This document shows positions 25,216 through 34,958 of a DNA stretch of 64,000 nucleotides, in pieces. The notes beneath the pieces were generated by a model that saw only the letters and a list, made by a program, of their open reading frames with translations, had not been told where the DNA came from and did not search any database. Position 1 is the stretch's first letter; each line of letters opens with the position of its first letter. The stretch covers positions 58,615 to 122,614 of the forward strand of contig JARVKI010000119.1 of NCBI GenBank assembly GCA_036674765.1, read 5' to 3'. This stretch comes from Seiridium cupressi. Lineage: Eukaryota; Ascomycota; Sordariomycetes; Amphisphaeriales; Sporocadaceae. The position numbers and the translations under genes were made by a program.

Positions 25216-25244
25216 GAGTGAGGATCACCTATTGAGCGTTTTTT
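25216..25244 (+). repeat. Left terminal inverted repeat
   Basis: Begins GAGTGAGGATCACC and ends in a T run. All 29 bases match the reverse complement of the right repeat at 27000-27028. Confidence 0.92.
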
Positions 25245-25306
25245 TCCCTCCTTATCACTTTAATCCATCAAAACACCACCCAAAAACGCGATTTTCGATA
25301 ATCGTG

Positions 25307-26977
25307 ATGGATCAAAATCTTCAAAATGCCTTCGATTGCACACAGAACAACCCGAAAGCCAATTTAACAGCTGTTGCGCGTGAATTCGGGGTCAACGCGT
25401 CGACCCTTCAATCGCGTAAGGACCGCGCCAAAACACCAAAAATTGGTCAAACGCCTAACCTCAAGCTCTCAATACCAGAAGAGCAAGCAATTTGCCGTTA
25501 TATTGATCGGCTGGATCTAATTAATCTGGCTGTTAGGTTCGAATTCGTTGAAGCGGCGGCGAACGGCATCCTTAAAGCGAAGAGTTCAGCCCTCCCCGAT
25601 GGAGGATTTCCGACCGTTGGCAAGTGCTGGACCAGACGTTTTATTAAACGCCACGGTTACTTCGTTCAGACTCAGAAAAAACTCGAATCTAATAGGCAAA
25701 ATGCCGAGAACCTCGAGGTCGTTTCGAGATATTTCGAATTATTAAAGGAAGCCCTTGAAAAGCACGGTATCAACCCAGCTAATCTGTGGAATATGGATGA
25801 AACTGGATTTCGAATCGGCGTAGGTAAAAATCAATTGGTTATCACCAAACGCAAACGAGCTCATTACTTTGGATTACCTGAAAATCGGGAATCTGCTATT
25901 GTAATTAAAGCCATTTCGGCCGCTGGTATAGTAATCCCAGCCTTTATCATTCTATCAGCCATCAACCACTCTGCCCTCTAGTATTCTAAAGCCACCAACC
26001 TCTATCTTTATATAAAGATATACCCATCTAAAAGCGGTTACACCAACGACGAGATTAGCCTGGCGTGGGTAACGCACTTTGAGGAGTTTTCACGCAAGTC
26101 GCAAATTGGGGCGAAACGCCTGCTGATTTTAGACGGCCACGGATCCCACCATACGAAAGAATTTATCGATTTTTGTGATAATCACGGAATCGTCCTCTTC
26201 GCGCTCCCTCCTCACCTCACCCACCTCCTCCAACCACTCGATATGGTTGTTTTTCAACCCTACAAGCACTACCACGCAAAAGCGCTGGATCAGATGGTAC
26301 GGGATGGAATCACGAACATCACGAAATTGGAGTTCTTTTCGATGATTAAAGACGTTCGAAATCAAACGTTCAAACGGTCCACCATCCAGTCAGCGTTTGC
26401 AAAAACTGGGATCCATCCATTTAATCCCATACACGTTTTGCGGGAGGTCTATGATCGTGACCCAGCCCAAACAACACCACCACCTGCCTCCTCACCACTT
26501 TCAAACTCTATACCAACGACCCTACGTCAAATGAATAAGCTCACCAAACGTATCGAAGACTCACTCTCAAAGGAGGATCATGGGATAGAACCAGAACTCG
26601 CCACTAAGCTGAATAAGCTAATCAAAGGATCCCTTATCAATACTACTAAGATAATCCAGTTAAAGACCGATTTAGGGCGCACCAAATACGCTGAACGGGT
26701 ATCAAAATAACGTAGATCTTTGAAGAATTATCGACTCCAAACTGGAGGAGTTTTATCAGTGTCTGAAGCCAGGCAAATGGTGCAAAAAAAGCAGGAAAAC
26801 GAAATAGCTAAAGCGCAGAGGATTATCGAAGCCCACCACGAAAAACAGCGTAGAACAGCCAAAAAAGCCTTTAAAGAGGCCGCAAAAGAGGCCAGATCGA
26901 TGAGGATGACCGGTAGATTAGATCCAGCAGCTATCGTGGGTTCTGATGGCAGTTTGCGCCATTTGCGGAGGTTTTGA
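25307..26977 (+). pseudogene. Transposase of the pogo/Fot1 element, two in-frame stops
   Basis: Reading from ATG 25307 to TGA at 26975-26977 gives 557 codons in a single frame. It is interrupted only by TAG at 25979-25981 (codon 225) and TAA at 26708-26710 (codon 468), with no frameshift. The N-terminus has two DNA-binding helix-turn-helix segments (LTAVAREFGVNASTLQSR, then VGKCWTRRFIKRHGY). The catalytic triad is Asp164 (NMDETGF), Asp276 (LILDGHGSHH) and Asp312 (LLQPLDMVVF), with 35 residues between the last two as expected for the DD35D type. Both stops could come from a single C-to-T change (CAG or CAA), the change that repeat-induced point mutation makes on the coding strand. As it stands the gene should not make full transposase. 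Family call sure; RIP as the cause is inference. Confidence 0.9.
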
Positions 26978-26999
26978 CTGAAGCTCAATCAAATTATCG

Positions 27000-27028
27000 A
27001 AAAAACGCTCAATAGGTGATCCTCACTC
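27000..27028 (-). repeat. Right terminal inverted repeat
   Basis: Exact inverted copy of the left repeat. Just outside it, CTCAAAAGGTGATCA (27026-27040) nearly repeats the inner CTCAATAGGTGATCC (27008-27022). Confidence 0.92.
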
Positions 27029-27040
27029 AAAAGGTGATCA

Positions 27041-27060
27041 GCACCACCTTTAGGTGGTGC
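27041..27060. repeat. Perfect 20-nt palindrome outside the right end
   Basis: GCACCACCTTTAGGTGGTGC forms an 8-bp stem with a TTTA centre, 12 bases outside the right inverted repeat. The following bases (AGCGAAGCGAAACCG) and an echo AAAGGTGG near 27080 suggest the edge of another, older insertion. Function unknown. Confidence 0.7.
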
Positions 27061-27342
27061 AGCGAAGCGAAACCGAATAAAGGTGGGGCGTGGCACGAGT
27101 AGATGGCCGAGTCTTGGCGCCACTGAACAGCCAAGCCATGGCGGGGCCCCTAGCTGCTCTTAGACTGGCAATGACGTTATCAGTGTACAGCTACCCTGGC
27201 GGGCTGCTTTGCGCAAGCTGTGAATTGACACAAGAGGCGTCACATCTGGCGTAGATCCTTGGACTTCCTCTTATTAATACCAACTGTCGAAGACTCATGT
27301 CAGGGTGACGGGTAAGTTCCTCAAGTTGTATTATATATCCTC
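27061..27342. other. PAF-acetylhydrolase promoter region
   Basis: About 280 bases between the transposon flank and the next ATG. No gene seen. The upstream control region of the esterase gene therefore abuts, or was displaced by, the insertion. Confidence 0.5.
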
Positions 27343-28845
27343 ATGTTGTTATCCCTTAGACCTGGAATGGCACGCTTCCAACCACGCCGTGCGATCCGTT
27401 CCCTGCTTTGTATCTTGATCGCCATGTACGCCGCCCGTCGCTGGCTCTCGGGCCAGCCTCTACTGTCCGATTCTCTGCCGTCCTACTCGGGCACTTACGC
27501 TGTCGGTACCGTCGACATCGAGGTCCCTGCTGTCCACCCAAGAAAATTCAGCGATGCGGTGCACAAGGAGACAGGGGATCTGGCTTTCGAGCTTGAGACT
27601 GTGATGTTTAGCATCTTCTATCCTGCAGAGAAGGGCATCAAGGGCAAGAGGGCGAAACACACTTGGATCCCGGAATCAGGCAAACTATATGCCGAGGGCT
27701 ACGCCCGGTTTGCGGGTATCAGTACCTGGATTACGAACAAGCTTTTCGAGGGTGGACTGTGGTCGCTCGTTGGGTCTACAACGATACCCGCTGAGGTGGA
27801 TGTCCCGATACACGGCGCCGGAGGCCATGCGAAACGTGATAACATCAAACAGGAACAAGGGCAAGCTGTTCTGGTCGGAGACGCACAGACGGAAGCAAAA
27901 CACGAGCAATTCCCAGTCATCGTATTTTCACACGGCATGGCATCAGGACGGACCAGCTACACACACTACCTCGGCGAACTCGCATCTCGTGGCTACATTG
28001 TGGCAGCTGTCGAACACAGAGATGGCAGCGGCCCCGGGACAATTGTCTACAAAGCAGATGGTACACAAAAGACGATATTCCACGCTCCAGCGGACGCCCT
28101 TGACCCTGTTCCCGATACCGAGGAGCTCAAAAGGGTCCAACTATCGTTGCGGCAGGCCGAGGTCGAGGAGACCGTCCGTGTGCTCCGCGCCATCAACAAC
28201 GGTGACGGACAGGACGTCCGCCGAGCCAACACACGAAAAGAAGGCGATACGCTTGTATACTGGCGTCACCGTCTCAATTTCGACCAGGTCGTCATGGTCG
28301 GACATTCCTACGGCGCGACACTTGCAATGCAGGCTCTGAAGGCCGCCCCTACCGAACTTCGCCCCTTCGTGGGTGGCATTGCACTGGACCCTGGCAAGAG
28401 CTCCGGCCCCTTGAATGCGAAGATCGATGTCCCGCTGCTGGTCATCCACTCGCAATCATGGTCTTCGAAACATTCCATCTTCTTCGGTCGACCACACTTT
28501 GACACCGTCAAGGAGATCGTGGCAAGCATTGTCGACCAGCTACATGGTGGAATGAAGGCAGGGTGGTTTTTGACCGCCAAAGGAACGACGCACCCCACGG
28601 TCACCGACGCTCCGCTTATTGAGCCTCTGTTGCTCAGCTGGACGACAGGCGCAACTGTCGATGTGAAGGAGGGGTTGATGCAGTACGTGCAGATATCCAA
28701 GGACTTTCTGGCTTATCTGGTGGATGGTAAGATCAACGGTGCACTGAACGAACCTGTCAGCCACCCGCAATATAATGAGCCAGTGAGAAAGTTGCCAGAT
28801 GGAATAGACAAGATCTGGCAGGTACATGTTAGTCCTGTTATTTAG
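27343..28845 (+). CDS. Platelet-activating-factor acetylhydrolase-like esterase (PAF-AH II family)
   Basis: Single exon, 500 residues; an alternative ATG at 27367 would remove eight residues. A hydrophobic segment at residues 19-31 (RSLLCILIAMYAARRW) looks like a signal anchor. The alpha/beta-hydrolase core follows: FPVIVFSHGMASGRTSY forms the oxyanion-hole region, and the nucleophile elbow is VGHSYGA with Ser322. LDPGK a few strands later and TTHPTVTD near the C-terminal third are candidates for the acidic and His members of the triad. These features match the PAF-AH, isoform II family (PF03403), which hydrolyses short or oxidised sn-2 acyl groups of phospholipids. Fungal members are usually 400-550 residues and mostly uncharacterised. 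It is transcribed away from the transposon about 310 bp upstream. Substrate is inferred from family only. Confidence 0.86.
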   Translation: MLLSLRPGMARFQPRRAIRSLLCILIAMYAARRWLSGQPLLSDSLPSYSGTYAVGTVDIEVPAVHPRKFSDAVHKETGDLAFELETVMFSIFYPAEKGIKGKRAKHTWIPESGKLYAEGYARFAGISTWITNKLFEGGLWSLVGSTTIPAEVDVPIHGAGGHAKRDNIKQEQGQAVLVGDAQTEAKHEQFPVIVFSHGMASGRTSYTHYLGELASRGYIVAAVEHRDGSGPGTIVYKADGTQKTIFHAPADALDPVPDTEELKRVQLSLRQAEVEETVRVLRAINNGDGQDVRRANTRKEGDTLVYWRHRLNFDQVVMVGHSYGATLAMQALKAAPTELRPFVGGIALDPGKSSGPLNAKIDVPLLVIHSQSWSSKHSIFFGRPHFDTVKEIVASIVDQLHGGMKAGWFLTAKGTTHPTVTDAPLIEPLLLSWTTGATVDVKEGLMQYVQISKDFLAYLVDGKINGALNEPVSHPQYNEPVRKLPDGIDKIWQVHVSPVI

Positions 28846-29507
28846 ACTATCGTATTATCGGTTGTCGGGAGACGTGTATATAATAGATGGTAACTAGATG
28901 GTTCAATAATGACGAGCAAATGATCTTGAGTCCCTGAATACCGAGTTGACCTGCTATGTGTTGCCCTTCGCTCCCCTCTGGCACACCAGGAGAGTTCATG
29001 TCTTAATAAGTGCCAGCCTCGATTCCACAGTGTGTGCATCGCCCCACCGGACTCCCGTCGAAGGTCGGGAAAAAACAGGTGTTCGCACAATCTACGATGG
29101 AACTTGGGAGCACTGTTCAAACTTCTCCTTGGTGTCAGACACGCTCCGTGGCGTTTGGTTGCGGTACGAACCATGGCACAAAAGCGTCTCGTCAACGGGA
29201 CATCCGACAAAATCAATGCCCGCTGGCCTTACCAAGCACCGAAGTCGGATACGGGAGCCGCCAGCGCGGAGTCCACCGAGTGATCCGCCGAGGTATAAAT
29301 ATATTGTATTGTCATCATACTGGAACCCCGAAGCTGCCCCTTCTGGTTGTTCCGCATAAGGTCAGGCTGCTGTTAGATGACATTTTCAGATCTACGACCA
29401 TAGTTACAAGTACGTTGACACTGTGAGTCGGCAATTGTTGGTTCAACTTTTGTTATTTTGTTCTGCATCTAAGTTCTAAGTACTGACACTGGGCAATAGA
29501 AGTCACC
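28846..29507. other. Intergenic
   Basis: Between two plus-strand genes. Overlapping open frames of up to 138 codons on both strands carry no recognisable motif and are judged chance. Confidence 0.5.
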
Positions 29508-30053
29508 ATGGCCGGTCGCATTCATCGAGTTACCATGTTTAAGCTGCCGGAGCCGGAGCACCAGAAGCAGCTCATTGAGGCCTACAAAACCCTCAGTAAG
29601 AACCAGCAGAAGGTGAGTGCCCAGGAGGCCCTTCAAGGCCCTATGCCAGCCACCCAGCTCCTCCTGCTGCCGGTAGCACCGGTCCAGCTGGCGTCTGACC
29701 CCGCGTTCCTAATTGGGCAATCTATGGTCCTTCATTGCCTGCCTAGGCCCCGTTATGGGCGGACTCTGTCTAGTTACTATGTAGATCATTGAGACTCACA
29801 TCAAAGGCAGGACGGCAAACCATACATTCTGTCCCTCGATGTCGGCAGCGCAAAGGATGATCCCCGCTCGCAAGGGTTCACTGTCGTGAGCAAGACAAAC
29901 TTCGCAAGTCTGGACGACATGAAGTACTACGACGAGAAGTGCGAGGCACACGCTGCCCTCAAGGCTTTTGCCAAGCAGAACTTGACCATTCAAGGCGGCC
30001 CGTCGGGCGTCCTCACAGTCTACTTTGAGGCCGGGGCGTCCAGTTCACTTTGA
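29508..30053 (+). CDS. Stress-responsive A/B-barrel (Dabb) domain protein
   Basis: Two exons, 29508-29612 and 29811-30053, separated by a 198-nt GTGAGT...GGCAG intron, give 115 residues. The product begins MAGRIHRVTMFKLPEPEHQK, continues DGKPYILSLDVGSAKDDPRS and FTVVSKTNFASLDDMKYYD, and ends in a strand ending LTVYFEAG. This is the length and order of the single-domain Dabb family (PF07876): an HR(V/I)-x-x-F/M-K first strand, a helix, and a central F(T/A)VV strand. Fungal Dabb proteins are small cytosolic dimers; some plant and fungal relatives act as cyclases, others respond to stress. No catalytic role can be assigned here. Confidence 0.85.
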
Positions 30054-30797
30054 ATACTACATTATGTATGTACCTATGTGCTGGGGCACGCGACCGATCT
30101 TGTGCTGTATGTACGTATAGGGCTGCATTATATGCAGGAGGCATCCCAGCACCTGGTGGTTGAGAAGAGGCCTGGTTAAACTTCTTCTTGGGTTTCTCTG
30201 TTGCAACTGGTTAGAATAGTAGAACTGATCATTCACTTGTTGTACCTGCAAAGTCCGATATGTTGCTTGGAGGTTGCTTGCTTGCCTGTCAGCCCCTCAT
30301 GAAGGCTGCTGTGTGCCACGTTGTATCAGTTGACTCACCCATCGGCCTCTCTAACAATGTGATGACCTTTGAGCCAACACTTTTGGGGTCTGGTCATGCA
30401 ACAAGACTTTGGCCGTGACCAAACGCATGGAAACATACTGTGCTCCCTCCAAACCCACAGTTGGACATTTAATTGGCGGTCTTCCCAAATAGGAATTTGT
30501 ATACCTTGACAGCTGTTGCTCCGTTTGTTCTTCCAGATCAAGGCTGCTGCCTATCTGCCTTAAATCACCGGTACGCAGCCTTACGCCGATGAACAATCAG
30601 TTCTTCATCGACGACCCAAAATTCCATTCCTCACGCCGACGAACAATCAGTTCTTCATCAATTTCATCCCTCACCGCCGACCCAAAATTCCATCAATTTT
30701 CTTTTCACAAGAAAATCGTCGGTCTCTGTTCTTTTCCAGCCCACTTTCAAGCACCACATCGCCGACACTCTTGCTAACCACGTCGGATCTCCTTCAC
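30054..30797. other. Intergenic / leader of BTB-like gene
   Basis: No gene recognised. The last 220 bases contain short direct repeats (listed separately) and pyrimidine-rich sequence fitting a 5' leader. Confidence 0.5.
30583..30693. repeat. Short direct repeats in the leader of the BTB-like gene
   Basis: A 27-nt unit beginning ACGCCGA and containing AACAATCAGTTCTTCATC occurs at 30583-30609 and 30633-30659 with one mismatch. CGACCCAAAATTCCAT occurs at 30612-30627 and 30678-30693. A local duplication is the simplest explanation. Confidence 0.85.
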
Positions 30798-33126
30798 ATG
30801 GAGGGCCACCAGGAACAGCGTGACGCCGACGAGCGTGCGCGGGTTGTCTGGCCTCACTTCCACAGTAAGGAAGGCGACACTCGTGTAATTGTGGACTTTC
30901 CCTCTCATGGCGCAACGTCTTGTATCGGCGCTCCCTGGTCTGGTACCAAAGAGTTCTATATGAGTTCAGACCTGCTGCTTGCAACTGGCTCATCCGTCTT
31001 CGCCGCTGGACTATCAGAGTCGAATCAGCGCCGCGTTTGTCGGCGCCGCAAAATCGACACATTGCCTCCCGGCGTCAAATACATCCTAGACATGACCCCC
31101 TCATTAGAAGGCGATGATGCTGCCGCTCTTGTCGGCGATCTTTCGCTCCCTAATGGTGTTCGCGACTGGTGGATGGCCAAAGAACGCCTTGGTGTTTCCC
31201 CGCTGCTTGTCTCTGGCCACGATGACGACTGCATTGATCACAGCAACACCCCAGTGGACTGCGTCAAGAACACCGATGAGGTGGAGCAAGAGGCACGAAA
31301 TGAGATCGACGATGCTCGAAAATACAAGGTCACTCTTGGTCTGGAATCTTGTGTCACATGTCCAGCTCGAGATATCCACGACTATTGTGCTGTTCGACAC
31401 AGAGCCAATATCATCAGACTTCTCCTGCACATCAACGGCCATGATCTTGTGTTGAATTCAGCACCCCGGGTCTATACGATTGTCGCGCTTGCAAAGCAGC
31501 TTGATGTGGTGAATCTTGTGGTAAGTGACCCTCTTTGGTAATCCAAGCTTACATGACACTCACAATATGAACCAGAGCTCCTCCGTCCGCCTTTGGCTAG
31601 AAGATCATCGCAACAGCAGCTTCGTCGACATTCATCCGGAAACTGCCATAGAGATGGCCTGGAAGCTGCGGCTTCATGACCTGGCCCGTGCCTCACTGCG
31701 TGTGCTTGTTATAGAACGAGCCTTGGAGCCAGCGAACATTCCGCTCGGCAAGACTACCATGTTCGGTCGCCCCCGTGCCAATCTGTTATCAGACGACATC
31801 AGCGAGGTTATTCAGCATGCCACAAACAGGGTACGAGAGCGGGTCAAAGACGCCGCCAACCGCCTTGCTCCAACAAGTACTTCGAATACTTATGCATGGC
31901 TTCAGATCCCTGCTTGGGAGACTCTCATCCAAGTCGGTGCCATCCTCGACGCTGAAATCTGGTCGACTGGGGACCAATATTCTCAAGCTATGGCACATGT
32001 GCTGCGCGGTCAACACCTTGACATTGTCGAAACCCTGGTAGACTATATCAAGGCGGCCATCGAGAAAGCCTTCAGCACAGTCCCCTTCTCTTTCCGTGAA
32101 GCTGAACTCAACAATGACCGGCGTGCTTACATCAAGGGAGGCACTAACTTCGTCCCCCTCGCTGACATCATCGCGGCATTATCCAATGAGCAAAAGCTGT
32201 TGTTGCCCTTCTTCTGGCAATGCTTGAAGGATGAGACGTGGGACTGGGACGTGTTCTATCGTTGGACCAATCGTACTGCCTCTCGACCAAGCCCGCAAAG
32301 CTATCTAGGCGACAAGATATCAATCTTCGCAGCAAAGATCAACCAAGCCATGTCCAGAGGGTTGTTTCCTGCTTTACGGGCAAAATTCCCTCATGGCTTC
32401 CCGCTGGAAATCTCGAAATTCCACGAACAGATTTGCACAGAGACCAAGAAATTGTTGCAGCAATGGGTTCCCCAACACGGAGACCTGGAGACCCCGCTCC
32501 ACCGCAGCAGCCACCTGGCGCTGGGATTTGCCGAGGATGAGTTCAAGTTCTTACCTCTCTGGGCTGGTGGTCTTGATGACGAAACTGGGGCCGTGTTTGA
32601 CGACATGATAGTACCTGACACGGACATGGGCCCGAATCAGCCTGGCCCAGCCTACATAACAGGCAAGACCATCGCGCCTTCTTCTACTGCGGACTCGGAC
32701 ACTACAATAGTTGGCGAAGGGGAGTCTCTTCAAGCTGTCCCGTCTGGCATAAGTACCGGTGAAGCCGAATCGGCCAGCCAGGCGACTGAGAGCTTCGTAG
32801 AGGTCTCGACTTCCGGGGATGGCAAGAGTCTCGACGATTACGATGTGGTGCAAGGCGAAACGGCGAGTCTAGAGGAGGCCATGAAAGATGTCGGTATATT
32901 CAGTGACACAAGCAACAGCTGTGACGTTCGTGGTTTCGAATACACGGATGACGCCGATGATGCCCAGAGCATGGATGACGCCGGTGATGCCCAGAGCATG
33001 GATGACGCCAGTGATGCCCAGAGCATGACCGATGACGCCCAGAGCATGGCCGCAGACCCTGGTGATGTCATTACCGACAGCGATACTATGAGTTTGGACT
33101 TTGAATGGTCCGACATTTCCGACTGA
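30798..33126 (+). CDS. BTB-like fungal protein of unknown function with acidic repeat tail
   Basis: Two exons, 30798-31520 and 31576-33126, with a 55-nt GTAAGT...ACCAG intron, give 757 residues. The first 240 residues suggest a degenerate BTB/POZ fold of the kind common in uncharacterised fungal proteins: VIVDFPSHG, then SSDLLLATGSSVFAAGLSE, and near the end IIRLLLHING followed by YTIVALAKQLDVVNLV and VRLWLED. The middle (about residues 240-600) is Trp- and Leu-rich with no recognised domain. The C-terminal 170 residues are acidic and low in complexity, ending in three and a half copies of a nine-residue DDAxDAQSM repeat. No signal peptide or membrane helix. BTB proteins usually mediate dimerisation or recruit Cul3 ligases, but nothing here shows which partner, so function is left open. 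Confidence 0.66.
32947..33048 (+). repeat. 27-nt tandem repeat coding DDAxDAQSM
   Basis: Copies at 32947-32973, 32974-33000 and 33001-33027 differ only at the base or two that set residue x (Asp, Gly, Ser). A shortened fourth copy follows at 33028-33048. All units keep the frame. Near identity at DNA level means recent expansion. Confidence 0.95.
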
Positions 33127-33470
33127 ACGATCATCTAGACCATCTGCATGAGGCGCCTAGAGTAGGGCGTTACAGAACAAGAAGGATTTTCTGATAGGCT
33201 TGGTTTTGCCACAGTTCAGATAACGGATAGTTCACGGCGTTCTTGGCAGGGAAACAGGAATAAGGAAAAAAGGCGTATGACAGTGCAGAGAATTTGCCAT
33301 GAACAATGTATGATAGATTCGGTCCGCAGCACCAGGCACGCTGCTTTAATATAGGAAGTCTCTGAAGCACAAAATTACAACTGGTCGTCGAGGCATTTTC
33401 GCGATGTGCATTGTACAAGGCGTGATAAGTAATTCACTTAGCGGACACAGAACTGTGCTCGGTCAACTTC
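33127..33470. other. Intergenic, convergent 3' ends
   Basis: 344 bases between two convergent genes. No gene seen. Confidence 0.5.
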
Positions 33471-34409
33471 TCAATTTCTAAACTTTTTACTGGCCTCCAC
33501 AAAGCTCATGCCCTTCTTGATTCCCACTGCCATCTTCTGATCCGCCTCGACGCCCTTCCTCATTAAATCTAGGGCCTTGTCCACCAGATCCTTCGGAAGA
33601 ACGACGACTCCATTCAGATCACCCATTACGTAGTCGCCTGGGTTGATCAACATACCCTTCTGCAGTTCAGCGCTCTGCAACTCCACGGGCACGTCGACGG
33701 CAACTACTTTGACAAGCTCTGCCGGGGGCGCGGTCCCTGTGTCTCTCGCGAAGACGGGATATTTCAAGTCCCGATGCTCGACAACGTCCCGGAACCGCCC
33801 GTCAATGATGGAGCCCACCGCCCCGAGATACTGTGCTCGTGTGGACATAAGCCCCCCATAGACAGCGTTAGGGATGGGCGGGGCCGAGATGAAGAGGACG
33901 CAGCCGGGTGGAACCGTATCAATCTGTGAGTGTTGTTGTGTTAGAATGAAGCCACGGGTGGAAACAAACAAACAAACAAACAAACAAATAAAATGCTCCC
34001 ATGCAGCCGGCCCAAAGCTCCGGCCGAACAGTCCTCTGAAGGTTGTCATGTAACGAGGGAATGACTGAATCACCATGACAGCGTCACATACATAATGACC
34101 GGTCATCTTCGGTGCCGGGTCATCCAGCAGAGCATACTTGACTGTGTATGCCGGACCAACGATCTTTGTATCGCCCTCCTGCCGTTGTGGCGACCACATT
34201 GTCAGGCCCGAGAGGAAGCCGCCGTTGCGGTATTTCAGCTTGATCAGCGCATCTGAAATGTCACATCTAGAGAATACTAGTCAGAACATGGTTACGAGAA
34301 TACGTGTTTTCTTCGCATAAACCACAGAACCTCCGGGAGAACATGCGTACGTGGTGAATTCTTTCAGCGCTTCAACAATGGGGTCCGGACTTGGAGACGA
34401 AGATGCCAT
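33471..34409 (-). CDS. RraA-like / 4-hydroxy-4-methyl-2-oxoglutarate aldolase family protein
   Basis: Three exons on the minus strand: 34409-34351, 34266-34092 and 33923-33471, 687 nt and 228 residues. All junctions restore the frame (FTT-CDISDALIKL and TGHY-IDTVPPG). Conserved features are CDISDALIK near the N-terminus, IVGPAYTVK, and the signature GSIIDGRFRDV, followed by YPVFARDTG, then a strand-rich part (PGDYVMGDLNGVVVLP) and a helical end. This is the RraA/HMG-aldolase fold, usually 200-240 residues. The Gly-x-x-x-Asp-Gly-x-x-Arg-Asp segment supplies the metal- and pyruvate-binding residues in the aldolases. Fungal members probably act as oxaloacetate decarboxylase or aldolase; the RNase E-inhibitor role of the bacterial namesake is not expected. 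The second intron holds a CAAA tetranucleotide run (about 33963-33988). Start at ATG 34407-34409; an upstream in-frame extension exists but is not family-like. Confidence 0.83.
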
Positions 34410-34958
34410 GCTTGCGATCGCGTTGAGACCTCCCAGAAAAATGCTACAATAGCTACCAAGTACGTCCAATTAACGCAGAATGAGATTAGACGATACGGCC
34501 CGGATATCTGCTGGTGTGTTGAATTGCGAGAGCCGACTTCGGTGGAAGCAAGGCATGACGATTGTCTCCGGTTTTCACATGCCGAGGGCGCCACTGAAGC
34601 CGTAGGTCCGGCCCCGCTGAGCCGAAACTTTCCGGCGACCAATTCTAGTGAGACTTTCGGAGTTCACTATCTAACCATTTTGTTTTGTTAACTTGACATA
34701 AATCATTGCCAGCATTATGGTTCCCGAACATTAATCTGTAAAAATCTGACATGTGGTGATTGGTCGGATTCATAATCATTCTCAAATGCATGCTTATCTA
34801 CCCACAAGCGTCTTCAAGAACGATATCGTGTAGGTTTTTGCGAGATCTACGAATATCAAACTAATTTTTTGATTCGGTACTTTTATTGATGCAAGGGTCT
34901 GTTGTGATATATTTCTTAACTCAATCCTCCTAGAGCACAACTATCTGTATCTAGGCCG
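34410..34958. other. Intergenic
   Basis: 549 bases holding the promoter of the RraA-like gene and the 3' end of the upstream regulator gene, both on the minus strand. No gene seen. Confidence 0.5.

Larger units (their letters stand above)
25216..27028 (+). mobile_element. Fot1/pogo-type DNA transposon (Tc1/mariner superfamily)
   Basis: About 1.81 kb bounded by perfect 29-nt inverted repeats at 25216-25244 and 27000-27028. It holds one long transposase frame broken by two stop codons. The DDD triad, the CENP-B-type helix-turn-helix N-terminus and the length are those of pogo/Fot1 elements of filamentous ascomycetes. A TA duplication, expected for the superfamily, is not evident directly outside the repeats, so the true ends may lie a few bases inward or outward, or one flank may have changed. 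Inserted between the kinase and the PAF-acetylhydrolase gene. Confidence 0.9.

Noticed and set aside
28946..29426. Overlapping frames of 137-138 codons between the esterase and the Dabb gene
   Set aside because: Three frames overlap with no motif, signal peptide or splice pattern.
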